In this document: one piece after another, positions 6,101-7,092 of the stretch
Numbering within the stretch: the stretch's first letter is position 1
How the letters are laid out: each line of letters opens with the position of its first letter
Assembly: GCA_012521455.1 (NCBI GenBank)
Contig: JAAYMJ010000269.1
Location: forward strand, 1-7,092
DNA from: Clostridiaceae bacterium
GTDB lineage: Bacteria; Bacillota; Clostridia; UMGS1883; JAAYMJ01
Direction: 5' to 3'
Length of the DNA: 7,092 nt
Position numbers and translations under genes: made by a program
The notes under the pieces: generated by a model
Database searches by the model: none
Seen by the model: the letters and a program-made list of their open reading frames with translations, nothing else
Told to the model about the DNA's origin: nothing

Positions 6101-6985
6101 TCAATCGCTTAAAGCTTTTTCCAAATTTAAAATCCCCCAGCCGCTTTCACTGTCAAACCCCTCACCGCCAATATCTGTGGCGGATTTAAAGAGTTTTTCC
6201 CTTACTTCTTTTGGTGTAATGCCAGGGTTTTTTGAAATCAGGTTTGCCGCGGCGGCGGAAACATAGGCGCACGCATATGACGTGCCATAAGCGCCATAGG
6301 TTTTTCCCCTTCTTGAAGCAAGCCATATATCTTCGCCGGGGGCCAAAATATCAACCGTACCGTTTTTTTGGGAAAAGACAGACACTTTGCCGTCTTTGTC
6401 GTGGGAGCCTACCGCAATGACGGTTTCATAGGAGGCGGGAAAGAGGGGGGAGCTTTCTTCGCCGTCATTTCCAACGGCTGCCACCACAAGGACACCCATG
6501 TTTTCCGCATACTCAACCGCGCGTTTTACTTCCGGCAGGTCTTTTTTAAAACCTAAGCTAATATTTATTATATCTGCGCGGTATTTGTCTACGGAGTCAA
6601 TTATTGCTTGCGCCAAAAGCCGGGGGTTTATGCTTTGTTGATTTTTGCCTGTTTTTGTGCTTACCACCAAGGGGACAAGGCATGCGTTTTTGCAAAGCCC
6701 CTCAATTTTTGCGGGGGCGGAGCCCACGATAACGCTTGCCGCCGCTGTCCCGTGGTTTATTTTGTCTTCGGCGTCAAAATTATTTTCCACATAGTTATAT
6801 CCCTCTAAAACCACACTTTTGTCAATGGCAGAAGTGGAAATCCCCGTATCAAGAAGGGCAATGATTACAGCGCCCTCAGGCGGAGTAATTTTAGCCGGGC
6901 TTTGATTTTTTTCATTTATTTCTTTTTTAAAACAGCCTGTTAAAACAGATAAACTAATAAGAATTATATAAAGTGCTTTTTTCAT
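6101..6985 (-). CDS. Lipoprotein subtilisin-like serine protease (S8 family), 294 aa
   Basis: The ATG at 6985 is chosen because MKKALYIILISLSVLTGC is a clean lipoprotein signal with lipobox LTGC (C18), and GGGGA (6995-6991) lies 5 nt before it. An upstream in-frame ATG at 7018 would put 11 residues in front of the signal and lies within a stem-loop. The mature protein should be tethered to the outer face of the membrane. Subtilase catalytic blocks are all present: D46 in IIALLDTGIS, H78 in NHGTAAASVI, oxyanion N173 in VAAVGNDG and S236 in GTSYACAYVSA. The end SESGWGILNLEKAL (279-292) matches the usual S8 C-terminus (G-x-G-x-x-N/D-x-x-x-A). Only about 20 residues separate the lipid Cys from the protease domain, so there is no classical I9 propeptide. 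In the Ser motif the usual GTSMAAPHVAG Pro and His are Ala and Tyr. It converges with the Fe-S operon. Substrate unknown; surface protein processing is possible. Confidence 0.9.
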   Translation of the reverse strand: MKKALYIILISLSVLTGCFKKEINEKNQSPAKITPPEGAVIIALLDTGISTSAIDKSVVLEGYNYVENNFDAEDKINHGTAAASVIVGSAPAKIEGLCKNACLVPLVVSTKTGKNQQSINPRLLAQAIIDSVDKYRADIINISLGFKKDLPEVKRAVEYAENMGVLVVAAVGNDGEESSPLFPASYETVIAVGSHDKDGKVSVFSQKNGTVDILAPGEDIWLASRRGKTYGAYGTSYACAYVSAAAANLISKNPGITPKEVREKLFKSATDIGGEGFDSESGWGILNLEKALSD

Positions 6986-7003
6986 TAATTTCCCCGCTAT
7001 ACT

Positions 7004-7030
7004 CAGGGCTTCCCACAAAGGGAAGCCCTG
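7004..7030. terminator. 11-bp perfect stem-loop upstream of the protease gene
   Basis: CAGGGCTTCCC (7004-7014) pairs perfectly with GGGAAGCCCTG (7020-7030) around a 5-nt loop. It lies 6 nt past the stop of the partial gene on the minus strand and 18 nt before the protease ATG. On the minus strand no T run follows, so as a classic terminator it fits poorly there; on the plus strand it is followed by TTTATATTATTTT. It may be a weak terminator, an RNA-processing or stabilising hairpin between co-transcribed genes, or a leader structure of the protease mRNA. Confidence 0.55.
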
Positions 7031-7058
7031 TTTATATTATTTTGAATAAGTGGGTAAA
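7031..7058 (-). promoter_or_regulatory. Weak candidate promoter of the protease gene
   Basis: On the minus strand, TTTACC (7058-7053), a 16-nt spacer and TATAAA (7036-7031) overlap the 3' end of the upstream gene. The transcript would start inside the 11-bp stem-loop. Both boxes are imperfect, and the protease may instead be co-transcribed with the gene to the right. Confidence 0.3.
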
Positions 7059-7092
7059 CCGGAAGGAACGGGATACCCGTCTTCGGCTTCTA
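7037..7092 (-). CDS. C-terminal end of an unidentified protein, cut by window edge
   Basis: On the minus strand a frame enters from the right edge and reads EAEDGYPVPSGLPTYSK followed by TAA (7039-7037). Reasonable codon content and a stem-loop just after the stop suggest a true gene end, but only 17 codons are visible. The family cannot be recognised. It would be the upstream neighbour of the protease gene, on the same strand, with 51 nt between its stop and the protease ATG. Confidence 0.4.
   Translation of the reverse strand, partial: EAEDGYPVPSGLPTYSK

Noticed and set aside
5973..6808. Several plus-strand open frames of 62-97 codons and a long antisense frame (5573-5905) at the operon end
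   Set aside because: They overlap the protease gene, the GGGtGRT gene or terminator hairpins in other frames, and show no recognisable protein features or start signals.

Overview
The window reads as chromosomal DNA of a low-GC, probably anaerobic member of the Bacillota (Clostridia-like). Shine-Dalgarno sites are strong (AAAGGAG, AAGGAGG, AAAGAGGTGG), promoters look like sigma-A sites and are often extended by TGn, and terminators are compact GC stems followed by T runs. Arg codons are often AGG. The gene content (Gpi18-like mannosyltransferase, a NifU/IscU-like scaffold paired with a GGGtGRT protein, a lipoprotein subtilase) also fits anaerobic Firmicutes. The species cannot be named from the sequence. 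No rRNA, tRNA, insertion sequence, CRISPR array, phage gene or replication origin was seen.

Left part (1-3803, all minus strand): two large polytopic membrane proteins of the GT-C glycosyltransferase type lie head to tail. The upstream one (671 aa) has its own promoter. The downstream one runs off the left edge (560 codons visible) and is Gpi18/PIG-V-like, with WGQIDS and MHERY motifs. An extended -10 promoter overlapping the 3' end of the first gene probably gives the second its own transcription. Together they suggest assembly of a cell-surface glycan or glycoprotein from lipid-linked sugars.

Centre (3924-5789, plus strand): a divergently transcribed two-gene operon. It has a strong promoter, an 18-nt palindrome just downstream of the predicted transcription start, a 231-aa Fe-S scaffold-like protein, a 334-aa GGGtGRT-family protein 13 nt later, and a terminator. 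No cysteine desulfurase or other Fe-S assembly gene lies beside it, and the biochemical role of the GGGtGRT family is not known to me. This is the most interesting part of the window.

Right part (5748-7092): a roughly 350-nt non-coding stretch with three terminator hairpins separates the operon from a convergent minus-strand gene. That gene encodes a 294-aa lipoprotein serine protease of the subtilisin (S8) family with an intact catalytic triad and almost no pro-region. Upstream of it are an 11-bp perfect stem-loop and the last 17 codons of another minus-strand gene entering from the right edge.
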